This document shows, in pieces, positions 32,468 through 38,818 of a DNA stretch of 38,818 nt (position 1 is the first letter of the stretch; each line of letters begins with the position of its first letter). Origin of the DNA: UBA970 sp049419605. Lineage in GTDB: Bacteria; Bacillota_I; Bacilli_A; RFN20; CAG-826. Both the position numbers and the translations under genes were made by a program. The DNA is taken from positions 1-38,818 of the forward strand of contig JBMSKF010000010.1 of the NCBI GenBank assembly GCA_049419605.1. The letters run 5' to 3'. The notes under the pieces are model-generated. The model was not told the DNA's origin, made no database searches, and saw only the letters and a list, made by a program, of their open reading frames with translations.

Positions 32468-32499
32468 GGGATAGATGGATTTCCATCTATCCCTTTTTT
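32468..32499 (+). terminator. Rho-independent terminator after HU
   Basis: GGGATAGATGG (32468-32478) and CCATCTATCCC (32483-32493) form a perfect 11-bp stem with an ATTT loop, followed by TTTTTTA. Confidence 0.95.
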
Positions 32500-32510
32500 A
32501 TTTGAATAGA

Positions 32511-32522
32511 TATGGTTATCAT
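32511..32522 (+). promoter_or_regulatory. -10 boxes giving a leaderless cca-like mRNA
   Basis: TATGGT (32511-32516) predicts a start exactly at ATG 32523; TATCAT (32517-32522) predicts a start exactly at ATG 32529, which is in the same frame. No Shine-Dalgarno is present. Confidence 0.5.
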
Positions 32523-33191
32523 ATGCTTATGAACTTATCACCTTTTCTAGAACTTTCTACTATTTTTCAAAATCATGGTTTTCAATTGTGGATGGTAGGT
32601 GGGACAAGTCGGGATTATTTACTTGGTCTACCCATCGATGATTTTGATTTAACCACGGACGCAAAACCCACTGATATGCAAATGTTTCTTCCCCAAGCTA
32701 ATTTTCGCTTTGCGCATTATGGTACAGTCCAACTACAAATGGGACCTTATCACATTGATATTACAACCCTTCGCCAAGAATCGATTTATCAAGATAAAAG
32801 ACATCCCCAATCCATCACATTTATTAAAGATCCAAAGTTTGATTATTTAAGAAGAGATTTAACCATTAATGCAATTTATCTTGATGCCAATCTAAAGCCC
32901 CTTGATTTTGCCAATGGTTTAGAGGATTTAAAAGATAAAACTTTAAGAATGATTGGGGATCCTTACTTACGATTCCAAGAAGACCCATTGCGCATCATAA
33001 GGGTGTTACGTTTTCAACATAAATTAGGATTTAAACAAGAACCCGGATTAGCAAAAGCTTTGAACCAAAGTTTACCGTTATTAGAATATTTAAATCCTCA
33101 AAAACTAAAACAAGAGTATCAAAAAATGATGAAAGAAAACCCATATGAAGCCTCTTTACTACTTGCATCATATGGACTTCACCCAGAGTAA
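32523..33191 (+). CDS. cca: Short CCA-adding/poly(A)-polymerase-type nucleotidyltransferase
   Basis: About 222 residues from ATG 32523 (or 220 from 32529). The head domain is complete: VGGTSRDYLLG, metal-binding DDFDLTTDA, LRRDLTINAIY, and the neck motif EDPLRIIRVLRF of class II nucleotidyltransferases. Bacterial CCA-adding enzymes are usually about 400 residues; here the protein stops soon after the neck, so the body and tail that hold the tRNA are missing. No continuation is seen in any frame: the next gene is dnaD. All four tRNAs here encode CCA, so repair rather than synthesis is the likely task. A reading from 32475 lies in the HU terminator and is rejected. Confidence 0.85.
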   Translation: MLMNLSPFLELSTIFQNHGFQLWMVGGTSRDYLLGLPIDDFDLTTDAKPTDMQMFLPQANFRFAHYGTVQLQMGPYHIDITTLRQESIYQDKRHPQSITFIKDPKFDYLRRDLTINAIYLDANLKPLDFANGLEDLKDKTLRMIGDPYLRFQEDPLRIIRVLRFQHKLGFKQEPGLAKALNQSLPLLEYLNPQKLKQEYQKMMKENPYEASLLLASYGLHPE

Positions 33192-33202
33192 GCATGAGTT
33201 GA

Positions 33203-33208
33203 TATAAT
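33203..33208 (+). promoter_or_regulatory. -10 box giving a leaderless dnaD mRNA
   Basis: TATAAT at 33203-33208; predicted start at 33215, one base before ATG 33216. No Shine-Dalgarno and no clear -35. Confidence 0.55.
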
Positions 33209-33215
33209 AACGATA

Positions 33216-33869
33216 ATGAAAAATGCAATGTTTGAAGCACTTGATTTAAAACACTTATTACTTGATCACTACAAAGCCTTAGGCTTTCAAGAAAAGCATG
33301 TCATGGTTATTTTAATGATGGATCAATTGATAAAACAAGAAAACCATTTAATCACTGCAGAATTACTAAGTTTAAAGATGACCTTATCCTTAGATGAAAT
33401 TGATGCAACTATGGTGGATTTATTAAATCGTCAATTTATTGAATACATCACCATTGATGGCAAAACACAAACAACATTAAATCCTTTGAAACAATTATTA
33501 TATAAACGTTTTCAACAACAAGTGATTCATCATACGCAGGAATTAAATGTAAACGCTGAAGCGAATTTATTTCAAATGATTGAAAAAGGTTTTGGTCGTA
33601 CGTTGTCTCCTTTAGAAATATCACGAATCCAAGATTGGCTACAATTTGGTTATAGTGAAGAAATGATTTTATTAAGTTTAAATGATGCTGTTACAAAGCA
33701 AAGAAAATCAATTCGTCACATGGATAAATATTTACAAAAACAAACTGCAAAAGATAACTTTAATCAAGAAGGTCATCCATTAACACAAAAAGCATCCCAC
33801 CAAAACATTCAAAAAACTTTCTCACAAATTTCTGAAGATCTCGAGCATGGATCAAAACCAAAAAAATAA
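33216..33869 (+). CDS. dnaD: DnaD-like replication initiation protein
   Basis: 217 residues. The N-half is a winged-helix DnaD_N-type domain (about 10-95), and the C-half has the DnaB_2/DnaD C-domain: FGRTLSPLEISRIQDWLQFGYSEEMILLSLNDAV (about 126-159) with the YxxxI-like end HMDKYLQK. DnaD helps load the helicase at oriC and during restart in Firmicutes. Its neighbour nth overlaps it by 23 bases, the same order as in Bacillus. Confidence 0.9.
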   Translation: MKNAMFEALDLKHLLLDHYKALGFQEKHVMVILMMDQLIKQENHLITAELLSLKMTLSLDEIDATMVDLLNRQFIEYITIDGKTQTTLNPLKQLLYKRFQQQVIHHTQELNVNAEANLFQMIEKGFGRTLSPLEISRIQDWLQFGYSEEMILLSLNDAVTKQRKSIRHMDKYLQKQTAKDNFNQEGHPLTQKASHQNIQKTFSQISEDLEHGSKPKK

Positions 33870-34506
33870 GATTCTAAATTATCTTGATAAACAATATCCA
33901 AATGCTGGGTGTGAATTGAGATATTCCAAAGACTATGAATTATTAATTGCAGTTGTGCTATCCGCACAAACCACTGATCAAGCAGTTAACCAAGTGACCC
34001 CCCTTTTATTTAAAGCATTTCCATGTCTTGAAGATTTAGCAAAGGCTCCTCAGCATCGTATTAAAAAAGCAATTCAAACCATTGGCTTATTTCGTACAAA
34101 AGCTAAACATATTAAGACGATTGCAAAACTTTTAATTGAACAACATCAAGGTAAGGTACCTTCAGATAAAACTTCGTTAGTGGCTTTACCTGGTGTGGGA
34201 AATAAAACTGCGAATGTGATTCGTGCGGAATTATTCAATATTCCTGAAATTGCCGTCGATACACACGTCTTTCGTTTGGCCTGGCGCTTAGGTATATCCA
34301 AAAAAAAGGATTCGGTTTCTACGACCGAACTTAAATTACGAAAAGCATTTCCTGAGAATCGTTATATTAAACTACATCATCAATTGATACATTTTGGCCG
34401 ATATGCATGTAAAGCAAAAAAACCGCAGTGCTTTGATTGTCCTTTACAAAGTATGTGTAAAGAACCCCAAAAAAATTTAGAAAAACCAATCGTCAATCGC
34501 AGTTAA
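33847..34506 (+). CDS. nth: Endonuclease III
   Basis: 219 residues. Helix-hairpin-helix LVALPGVGNKTANVI with the catalytic lysine (about 115-129), catalytic aspartate in VDTHVFRLAWRLG (about 136-148), and a 4Fe-4S loop C-x6-C-x2-C-x5-C near 187-203. It removes oxidised pyrimidines and nicks abasic DNA. No good Shine-Dalgarno is seen; it starts inside dnaD. It converges with recU, overlapping by 30 bases. It needs the cluster supplied by the suf system. Confidence 0.97.
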   Translation: MDQNQKNKILNYLDKQYPNAGCELRYSKDYELLIAVVLSAQTTDQAVNQVTPLLFKAFPCLEDLAKAPQHRIKKAIQTIGLFRTKAKHIKTIAKLLIEQHQGKVPSDKTSLVALPGVGNKTANVIRAELFNIPEIAVDTHVFRLAWRLGISKKKDSVSTTELKLRKAFPENRYIKLHHQLIHFGRYACKAKKPQCFDCPLQSMCKEPQKNLEKPIVNRS

Positions 34507-35064
34507 ATAATCAATACGTGGTTGATAACCGATTTTTATTTTTTTTCCTTTTTGTTTAATCCAAAGATAAGGTAAGGATTGACGTGTTTCTTTCGCCATA
34601 AATTGAAGAAAGTCTGCAGCTTTTAAGGCATAGACTTCATCAAGTTTAGCAAATGAAATTAATAAGAAAGCAATGCCACCTTGATTTAAAACATTTTGGA
34701 GGTGGTGTCTCTGATGAATGGTAATATTCGCAATCGCTAATGCAGTTTTGGATTGTGTGGATTTAGCTTCAAAATCCAAATATTTTCCACGGTATACACC
34801 GTTATAGTCTGTTGTGGATTGTTTTTCAAAATAAGCATGGGTAATTTTAGCTCCCTTTTGATAATCAACTTTTACCACATTAATGGGTGTTGGCCTTTTT
34901 GTAATGAGTGCCTTTTTCGTTTCTAAATAATACTGATTCGTAAAATTGATTTCCTTTTCGAAATCCATCCCACGATTTTTATATGAATTGATGGAAAGGT
35001 TTTTCAATTGCTGTTTCAATTTAGGTTGATTTAACTTTTTAACCCCATTTGGATATCGAATCAT
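34477..35064 (-). CDS. recU: Holliday junction resolvase RecU
   Basis: 195 residues. The nuclease core is clear: NRGMDFEKEIN (about 30-40), KRPTPINVVKVDY (56-68), the catalytic set Asp86, Asp97, Glu99 and Lys101 in TTDYNGVYRGKYLDFEAKST, and HQRHHLQNVLNQGGIAFLL. RecU cuts four-way junctions in Firmicutes and Mollicutes in place of RuvC. It overlaps the exonuclease gene by four bases. In Bacillus the penicillin-binding protein gene ponA stands between nth and recU; here it is absent and recU is inverted. Confidence 0.95.
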   Translation of the reverse strand: MIRYPNGVKKLNQPKLKQQLKNLSINSYKNRGMDFEKEINFTNQYYLETKKALITKRPTPINVVKVDYQKGAKITHAYFEKQSTTDYNGVYRGKYLDFEAKSTQSKTALAIANITIHQRHHLQNVLNQGGIAFLLISFAKLDEVYALKAADFLQFMAKETRQSLPYLWIKQKGKKIKIGYQPRIDYLTAIDDWFF

Positions 35065-35786
35065 CCTAAATATTCCTTAATGTGTTCAATAAACTGGTCT
35101 TTATTAATCGTTTGATCTTTCATAATGGCTTGAATCATTTGTTTGATGGGTTCTGGGATGTGGCGAAGCTGCTGAAACACCTTAATGTATTCTTCTAATA
35201 GAATGTCTTTTCGTTCTAAGACTTTTCGATAAAGCAGCATTAGGTTTTTAGCATCATCTAACGGTTGGTGGTGAACCCCTTGAAATTGCTCCTTAAACAC
35301 TAATAGATTATTAATTAACGATAAGGGATTTCCATTTTGATCTTTGATAAATTCACCAATGAAATTTGAGAAATCAATGAGATTTTGCGTAACGTTTTTT
35401 ACGATGGCTTCATCCGCATCGGGAGAATGATGAAACGATTGATGGAAAATACGATTATCGTGATTACCAAAAACAATAAACGCTGTTTTCTTAAAGTTTT
35501 TACCAACATAATTTCGCAACGCTAACATTGCTTTCGCATAACTGATGCCTTTGTCGATAACATCAACTTCAGTTATATTCGTTAATTGGGTTACATAACG
35601 TCCGACTTCTTTTTTCGGTCTAACGAGGTGGTACATCCCTTTGTAAGATTTTTTGATGGTTAAGTCTTCATGTAAATCGGCTTTGATCGCAGCGATGGCA
35701 ATTAATTCGTGAGATTGTTGAGTACCTTCAAGGTCAAGAAAAACTACAGTTCGACGATGGGCTAATATTCTTGCCAATTTCTTCAT
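35061..35786 (-). CDS. DEDDh-type 3'-5' exonuclease
   Basis: 241 residues. ExoI motif VVFLDLEGTQQSHELIAIAA (Asp18 and Glu20), ExoII region FIVFGNHDNRIF, and ExoIII motif HHQPLDDAKNLMLLY with His and Asp match the DnaQ/RNase T/KapD superfamily. The target could be DNA or small RNA. It is transcribed with recU, which points to DNA repair but does not prove it. The minus-strand -10 TATAAT (35803-35798) puts the start within about five bases of the ATG; there is no Shine-Dalgarno. Confidence 0.85.
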   Translation of the reverse strand: MKKLARILAHRRTVVFLDLEGTQQSHELIAIAAIKADLHEDLTIKKSYKGMYHLVRPKKEVGRYVTQLTNITEVDVIDKGISYAKAMLALRNYVGKNFKKTAFIVFGNHDNRIFHQSFHHSPDADEAIVKNVTQNLIDFSNFIGEFIKDQNGNPLSLINNLLVFKEQFQGVHHQPLDDAKNLMLLYRKVLERKDILLEEYIKVFQQLRHIPEPIKQMIQAIMKDQTINKDQFIEHIKEYLG

Positions 35787-35797
35787 AGATTTATTTT

Positions 35798-35803
35798 ATT
35801 ATA
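35798..35803 (-). promoter_or_regulatory. -10 box of exonuclease-recU operon
   Basis: TATAAT on the minus strand (35803-35798); predicted start near 35791 leaves a leader of about five bases before the ATG at 35786. Confidence 0.55.
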
Positions 35804-35827
35804 TACTCACTTTTTGATTCAATCCTT

Positions 35828-35833
35828 TATAAT
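35828..35833 (+). promoter_or_regulatory. -10 box giving a leaderless gpsB mRNA
   Basis: TATAAT at 35828-35833; predicted start near 35840, two bases before ATG 35842. No Shine-Dalgarno. Divergent from the exonuclease promoter in a 55-base gap. Confidence 0.55.
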
Positions 35834-35841
35834 ATGAGCAA

Positions 35842-36207
35842 ATGATGAAGAAAAATCTAACTGCAGAATCCATCCTTAATAAAAAATTTACACCCGATAT
35901 GAAAGGGTATAACAGTCATGAAGTTGATTTGTTTTTAGACTTAATTTTGCAAGATTATCATAAAATCGAACAATTTATGAAAGATGAACTTCCTAACTTA
36001 GAGCAACAATCCTTATTGGTTCAATCTTTAAAAAAGAAAATTTCCGATTTAGAGATTCAAGTTGCGGATATGAAAGATAAAGTAAAAGTGATTAATGCTA
36101 ATAAAACTGTAGAAATCAATCAAGATAACTTTCTCTTAGTGAAGAAAATTGGCATTTACGAAAAAGAATTATTTAAACTCGGGATTGACCCAAATAAGTT
36201 AAAATAA
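35842..36207 (+). CDS. gpsB: DivIVA/GpsB-family cell-division protein
   Basis: 121 residues. The N-domain LTAESILNKKFTPDMKGYNSHEVDLFLDLILQDY (about 5-38) is the DivIVA/GpsB lipid-binding motif with the conserved KGYN..EVD.FLD pattern; a coiled coil follows (about 40-85). The C-terminal 30 residues are not a typical GpsB trimerisation tail. GpsB coordinates PBP1 and division in Bacillus. It stands between recU and rnpB, as in Bacillus. ATG 35842 and 35845 are both possible. Its TAA stop touches the rnpB -10 box. Confidence 0.88.
   Translation: MMKKNLTAESILNKKFTPDMKGYNSHEVDLFLDLILQDYHKIEQFMKDELPNLEQQSLLVQSLKKKISDLEIQVADMKDKVKVINANKTVEINQDNFLLVKKIGIYEKELFKLGIDPNKLK
36200..36205 (+). promoter_or_regulatory. 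-10 box of rnpB
   Basis: TAAAAT at 36200-36205; the predicted start at 36212 falls on the first bases of the RNase P RNA P1 stem. The box overlaps the end of gpsB. Confidence 0.5.
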
Positions 36208-36210
36208 AGT

Positions 36211-36545
36211 TGGTAACCCGGATGATCGCTAGGCAAGCCTAGAGGAAAGTCCATGCTCGCACGGGCTGTGATGTCCGTAGTGTTTGTGCTAACGGAACAA
36301 ATAACGTTAGGCATATGGAAACATATGACGGCGGTCCCTCCCCTTACCGCAAGGTTGGGCGAAACCTGAAAGTGCCACAGTGACGAAGCTAGTTGGAAAC
36401 GGCTAGGTGCAACGAGGCAAACCCCACGAGCGAGAAACCCAAATTTGGTCGGGGAAGGAGGAACCACTAACCGAAGTGGAACCTTCCTATCGCAAGATAG
36501 AGATAAATGATCATCGATTACAGAACATGGCTTACAGGGTTACCA
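36211..36545 (+). ncRNA. rnpB: RNase P RNA (type B)
   Basis: About 335 bases. The ends pair perfectly as P1 (TGGTAACCC 36211-36219 with GGGTTACCA 36537-36545). The conserved GAGGAAAGTCCATGCTC block (36241-36257) and the 3' ACAGAACATGGCTTAC block (36520-36535) form P4 and neighbouring core. Size and the block GAAGGAGGAACC fit the Bacillus-like type B. It is the catalytic RNA that trims tRNA 5' ends, including the tRNAs in this window. No terminator follows; pgsA begins 13 bases later. Confidence 0.97.
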
Positions 36546-36558
36546 GAAAATAGGAATT

Positions 36559-37176
36559 ATGAATTTACCAAACCGAATCACCATTGCTCGATTTATTATC
36601 GTTTTAATTATGATTGTGATTTTATTGTTTCCTTATGGAACGGTTTCAAATGTGACGTTAGGCTCAACAAGTATTCCGATGCCCAATCTTGTTGCACTCG
36701 TATTATTTGCGGTTGCTTCATTGACGGATTTTTTAGATGGATATCTTGCTAGGAAATTAAACTTAATCACAAACTTTGGAAAGTTTATGGATCCATTTGC
36801 AGATAAAGTTCTTACGAATAGTGCATTTATTTTGTTAATGACAACTCCATCTTGGATTGAAGTTGATGTCATTCGTATTCCTGCTTGGATTGTGATCATC
36901 ATGATTATTCGGGACCTTGCAGTAGATGGTATTAGAATGATCGGCATTTCTCAGGGAAAAGTGATTGCCGCGAGTAAAATTGGTAAATTCAAAACTGTCC
37001 TACAAATCATTGCAATTATCTTAGTATTTTTAAATGATTGGCCTTTTGCAATGCTCAATCTTCCCGATCAATTAACTGTGACTGCAATTACGCTTTATGT
37101 CGCGGCACTTGTGTCATTTATTTCCTTGATTAGTTATGGTTATGAGAATCGAGCAATATTTACAAACCATGAATAA
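36559..37176 (+). CDS. pgsA: CDP-diacylglycerol-glycerol-3-phosphate phosphatidyltransferase
   Basis: 205 residues with about five to six membrane helices. The CDP-alcohol phosphotransferase motif DGxxARxxxxxxxxGxxxDxxxD is present (DGYLARKLNLITNFGKFMDP.AD, near 58-82). MNLPNRITIARF is the usual PgsA start. It makes phosphatidylglycerophosphate from CDP-DAG and the glycerol-3-phosphate supplied by GpsA. The only Shine-Dalgarno-like sequence, AGGA, is three bases from ATG, which is too close. The likely transcript is read-through from rnpB. Confidence 0.95.
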   Translation: MNLPNRITIARFIIVLIMIVILLFPYGTVSNVTLGSTSIPMPNLVALVLFAVASLTDFLDGYLARKLNLITNFGKFMDPFADKVLTNSAFILLMTTPSWIEVDVIRIPAWIVIIMIIRDLAVDGIRMIGISQGKVIAASKIGKFKTVLQIIAIILVFLNDWPFAMLNLPDQLTVTAITLYVAALVSFISLISYGYENRAIFTNHE

Positions 37177-37648
37177 ATTGATTCAAACGTTGTTACATCA
37201 TTCGCTATCATTACAAACGATTGAAAGTTTTACAGGTGGTAGTCTTGCCCATCATTTCATCAAACATGCGGGAGCCTCTCGATGGTTTAAGCAAGGATTA
37301 ATCTTATATCACCAAGAAGCCAAAGCAAAGTTTTTAGGAATATCTCTAGATAGTTTAAAAAAAATAGATCCTGTATCAGAATCCTTAGTGAAACTTTGTT
37401 TAAAACAAGCGAATAAGGTATTTCCCAAAACAATTTCAATCATGACTACTGGTAATGCTGGACCCACTAAACAAGGTAATCGGGATGTCGGAGATTTTTA
37501 TATTGGTGTTAGTGATGGCAAAAATACGCTTATTCAAAAAGGACATGTCAAAGGATCTAGAATCAAAATTCAACAAGCTGGTGTGAAGTCAGCAATTCAA
37601 TTGTTAAGTGAATTTTTAAGCACCTATTATAGTGTGTCCACGAAATAG
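37136..37648 (+). CDS. CinA C-terminal domain protein (PncC-like)
   Basis: 170 residues from ATG 37136, or 159 from ATG 37169. It contains only the CinA C-domain: ESFTGGSLAHHF (where ESCTGG is common), MTTGNAGPT, GDFYIGVSDGKN. This domain is nicotinamide-mononucleotide deamidase in several bacteria. The N-terminal molybdopterin-like domain of full CinA (about 410 residues) is absent. It overlaps pgsA and precedes recA, the conserved cinA-recA arrangement. The start is uncertain because neither ATG has a clear Shine-Dalgarno. Confidence 0.88.
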   Translation: MVMRIEQYLQTMNKLIQTLLHHSLSLQTIESFTGGSLAHHFIKHAGASRWFKQGLILYHQEAKAKFLGISLDSLKKIDPVSESLVKLCLKQANKVFPKTISIMTTGNAGPTKQGNRDVGDFYIGVSDGKNTLIQKGHVKGSRIKIQQAGVKSAIQLLSEFLSTYYSVSTK

Positions 37649-37684
37649 TTGATATAGTATAAAGGACAAAAAAGGATAAGGTTT

Positions 37685-38686
37685 ATGGCAAAAGAAAAAG
37701 AAAAAAAAGGCGTCAAAGATGAAGCCCTAGAAGAAGCGTTACGTAATATAGAAAAAACCTACGGTAAAGGTGCAGTCATGAAATTAGGTGAAAGACCTGA
37801 GACTGCCGTTGATACGATTCCAACTGGGTCCTTATCTTTGGATATGGCACTTGGCGTAGGTGGTTATCCAAAAGGGAGAATCATCGAAATATTTGGTCCT
37901 GAATCAAGTGGTAAAACCACGCTTGCTTTAACGGCGATTGCTGAAGCCCAAAAAAGAGGTGGTCGTGCTGCCTTTGTCGATGCAGAACATGCGATTGACC
38001 CTGTCTATGCAAAAAAACTAGGTGTTAATATTGATGAACTCATTCTTTCACAACCTGATAATGGCGAACAAGCTTTGGAAATTGTGGAAATGTTAGCCCA
38101 TTCCAATGCAATTGATTTGATTATTGTAGATTCAGTCGCCGCCTTAGTTCCTCAAGCAGAGTTAGATGGAATGATGGCAGACAATCAGGTTGGGTTACAA
38201 GCTCGGTTAATGTCAAAAGCGATGCGGAAACTTGCAGCTGTCCTTAACAAATCCAATTGTACGGTCATTTTTATTAACCAATTAAGAGAAAAAGTTGGCA
38301 TTGCATATGGTAACCCTGAAGTGACCTCTGGAGGGCGCGCACTAAAATTCTATGCCTCAGTTCGGATTGACATTCGGCGTTCTGAAGCTATTAAAGTAGG
38401 CGAATCCATTATTGGCAATATGGTCAAAATTAAGATAGTTAAGAATAAAGTCGCCCCACCTTTCATTACGTCTGAAATAGAACTTCTATTCGGTCAAGGA
38501 TTCTCAAAAACGGGTGAAATTCTCGATAAGGCAACCGATTTAGGGATTATTAAAAAAATGGGATCTTGGTATGAACTTGAAGGTACCCGATTAGGGCAAG
38601 GCCGAGACAATGCGAAAGATTATTTAAAAACTCATCCTGAAATATTAGAAAATCTTGAAAAAAGAATCAAAACCGGAGAAATCTAA
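37685..38686 (+). CDS. recA: Recombinase RecA
   Basis: 333 residues, complete. Walker A GPESSGKTT (about 69-77), FVDAEHAIDP (about 97-106), Walker B LIIVDSVAALVP (about 143-154), and NQLREKVGIAYGNPEVTSGG (about 215-234) are all canonical. It drives homologous recombination and the SOS response. AAGGATAAGG precedes ATG. TATAGT and TATAAA (37653-37663) could be -10 boxes. No Bacillus-type SOS box was found upstream. RecX and RecU in this window are functional partners. Confidence 0.99.
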   Translation: MAKEKEKKGVKDEALEEALRNIEKTYGKGAVMKLGERPETAVDTIPTGSLSLDMALGVGGYPKGRIIEIFGPESSGKTTLALTAIAEAQKRGGRAAFVDAEHAIDPVYAKKLGVNIDELILSQPDNGEQALEIVEMLAHSNAIDLIIVDSVAALVPQAELDGMMADNQVGLQARLMSKAMRKLAAVLNKSNCTVIFINQLREKVGIAYGNPEVTSGGRALKFYASVRIDIRRSEAIKVGESIIGNMVKIKIVKNKVAPPFITSEIELLFGQGFSKTGEILDKATDLGIIKKMGSWYELEGTRLGQGRDNAKDYLKTHPEILENLEKRIKTGEI

Positions 38687-38692
38687 AGAATC

Positions 38693-38724
38693 AAAACCTC
38701 TAGCCATGGACTAGAGGTTTTTTT
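38693..38724 (+). terminator. Rho-independent terminator after recA
   Basis: AAAACCTCTAG (38693-38703) pairs with CTAGAGGTTTT (38711-38721) around CCATGGA, followed by TTT. Confidence 0.93.
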
Positions 38725-38748
38725 ATCATAGGCAAATCCACTTTCATT

Positions 38749-38757
38749 TGTTATGAT
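38749..38757 (+). promoter_or_regulatory. Extended -10 promoter at window end
   Basis: TGT-TATGAT at 38749-38757 resembles the extended -10 before the flippase gene. It should start a transcript near 38764 that leaves the window; in Bacillus the gene region after recA includes rny. Confidence 0.4.
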
Positions 38758-38762
38758 AAAGG

Positions 38763-38778
38763 AGTATCTTCGGATACT
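38763..38778 (+). other. UUCG-tetraloop hairpin in the last leader
   Basis: AGTATC (38763-38768) and GATACT (38773-38778) enclose TTCG. In RNA this is a very stable cUUCGg tetraloop hairpin. It would lie at the extreme 5' end of the transcript from the promoter just upstream, where it could protect against 5' decay. Confidence 0.6.
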
Positions 38779-38818
38779 GGATATAGATTCGCATTCGTCG
38801 TTTAGAAACTTAACCAGG

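Noticed and set aside
32475..32522. Earlier start for the CCA-type enzyme
   Set aside because: It begins within the HU terminator hairpin; the -10 boxes place transcription at 32523-32529.
33192..33869. dnaD reading frame as the missing C-terminal half of the CCA enzyme
   Set aside because: It has its own -10 box and start, a DnaD C-domain, and the conserved dnaD-nth linkage.
37640..37684. SOS (LexA/DinR) box at recA
   Set aside because: No CGAAC-N4-GTTCG-like palindrome is present in the short upstream region.
1..38818. UGA-as-tryptophan code (Mycoplasma/Spiroplasma)
   Set aside because: TGA ends the MATE gene, sufD, sufS, der and others, and tryptophans are TGG.
1..38818. CRISPR arrays, insertion sequences, prophage genes, toxin-antitoxin or defence cassettes
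   Set aside because: No direct repeat arrays, transposases, integrases or recognisable defence genes were found; the region is core chromosome.

Overview
The window is an AT-rich, gene-dense stretch of bacterial core chromosome, most likely from a low-GC Gram-positive (Bacillota) lineage on the Mollicutes side, such as a relative of Acholeplasma or Izemoplasma. The evidence is: gene order shared with Bacillus (rplM-rpsI; yhaM/hit/prsA; sufCDSUB; mnmG-rsmG-parA-parB; cmk-der-gpsA-HU; dnaD-nth/recU/gpsB/rnpB; pgsA-cinA-recA); a type-B RNase P RNA; lipoprotein signal peptides; and compact genes with many overlaps. TGA is used as a stop (end of the MATE gene, sufD, sufS, der), so the Mycoplasma/Spiroplasma code with UGA=Trp does not apply. 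Lineage is an inference; no rRNA is present.

Layout. 1-1153: promoter, probable L13 leader, rplM-rpsI, two hairpins, tRNA-Ile and a terminator. 1164-7099: MATE transporter, a tRNA-Val(CAC)/Thr(TGT)/Leu(TAG) cluster, a membrane-anchored alpha/beta hydrolase, a DUF2207 membrane protein with LemA, and a GtrA-like protein. 7083-10801 (minus): a heterodimeric ABC exporter pair. 10948-15144: flippase-like membrane protein, GT4 glycosyltransferase, recX and yhaM in one overlapping run. 15150-18900 (minus): hit and two large PrsA-like lipoproteins. 19109-26391: sufCDSUB-mnmG-rsmG. 26401-28598: parA-parB and a RibU-like ECF S component. 28605-28802 (minus): ferredoxin. 28847-32446: small membrane protein, cmk, der, gpsA, HU. 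32523-34506: a short CCA-adding-type nucleotidyltransferase, dnaD, nth. 34477-35786 (minus): recU and a DEDDh exonuclease. 35842-38686: gpsB, rnpB, pgsA, cinA C-terminal domain, recA. The last 95 bases carry a promoter-like site and a UUCG hairpin that probably begin the next transcript.

Function. Most genes are housekeeping: translation and tRNA maturation (L13, S9, tRNAs, RNase P, MnmG, RsmG, CCA-type enzyme), Fe-S assembly with its likely clients (ferredoxin, Nth), chromosome maintenance (ParAB, HU, DnaD, RecU, RecX, RecA, Nth), membrane lipid synthesis (GpsA, PgsA, glycosyltransferase), and envelope or secretion (PrsA-like lipoproteins, exporters, LemA/DUF2207).

The most interesting signal is not a new operon but a genome-wide style. 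At least seven genes have no Shine-Dalgarno and carry a -10 box whose expected transcription start falls at, or within a few bases of, the start codon, which predicts leaderless mRNAs. They coexist with operonic genes that have strong GGAGG sites. Other points are a ParB with altered CTP-binding motifs, a CCA-type enzyme about half the usual length, a catalytically doubtful second PrsA-like lipoprotein, an ABC pair with complementary degenerate motifs, and an rnpB with no terminator running into pgsA.
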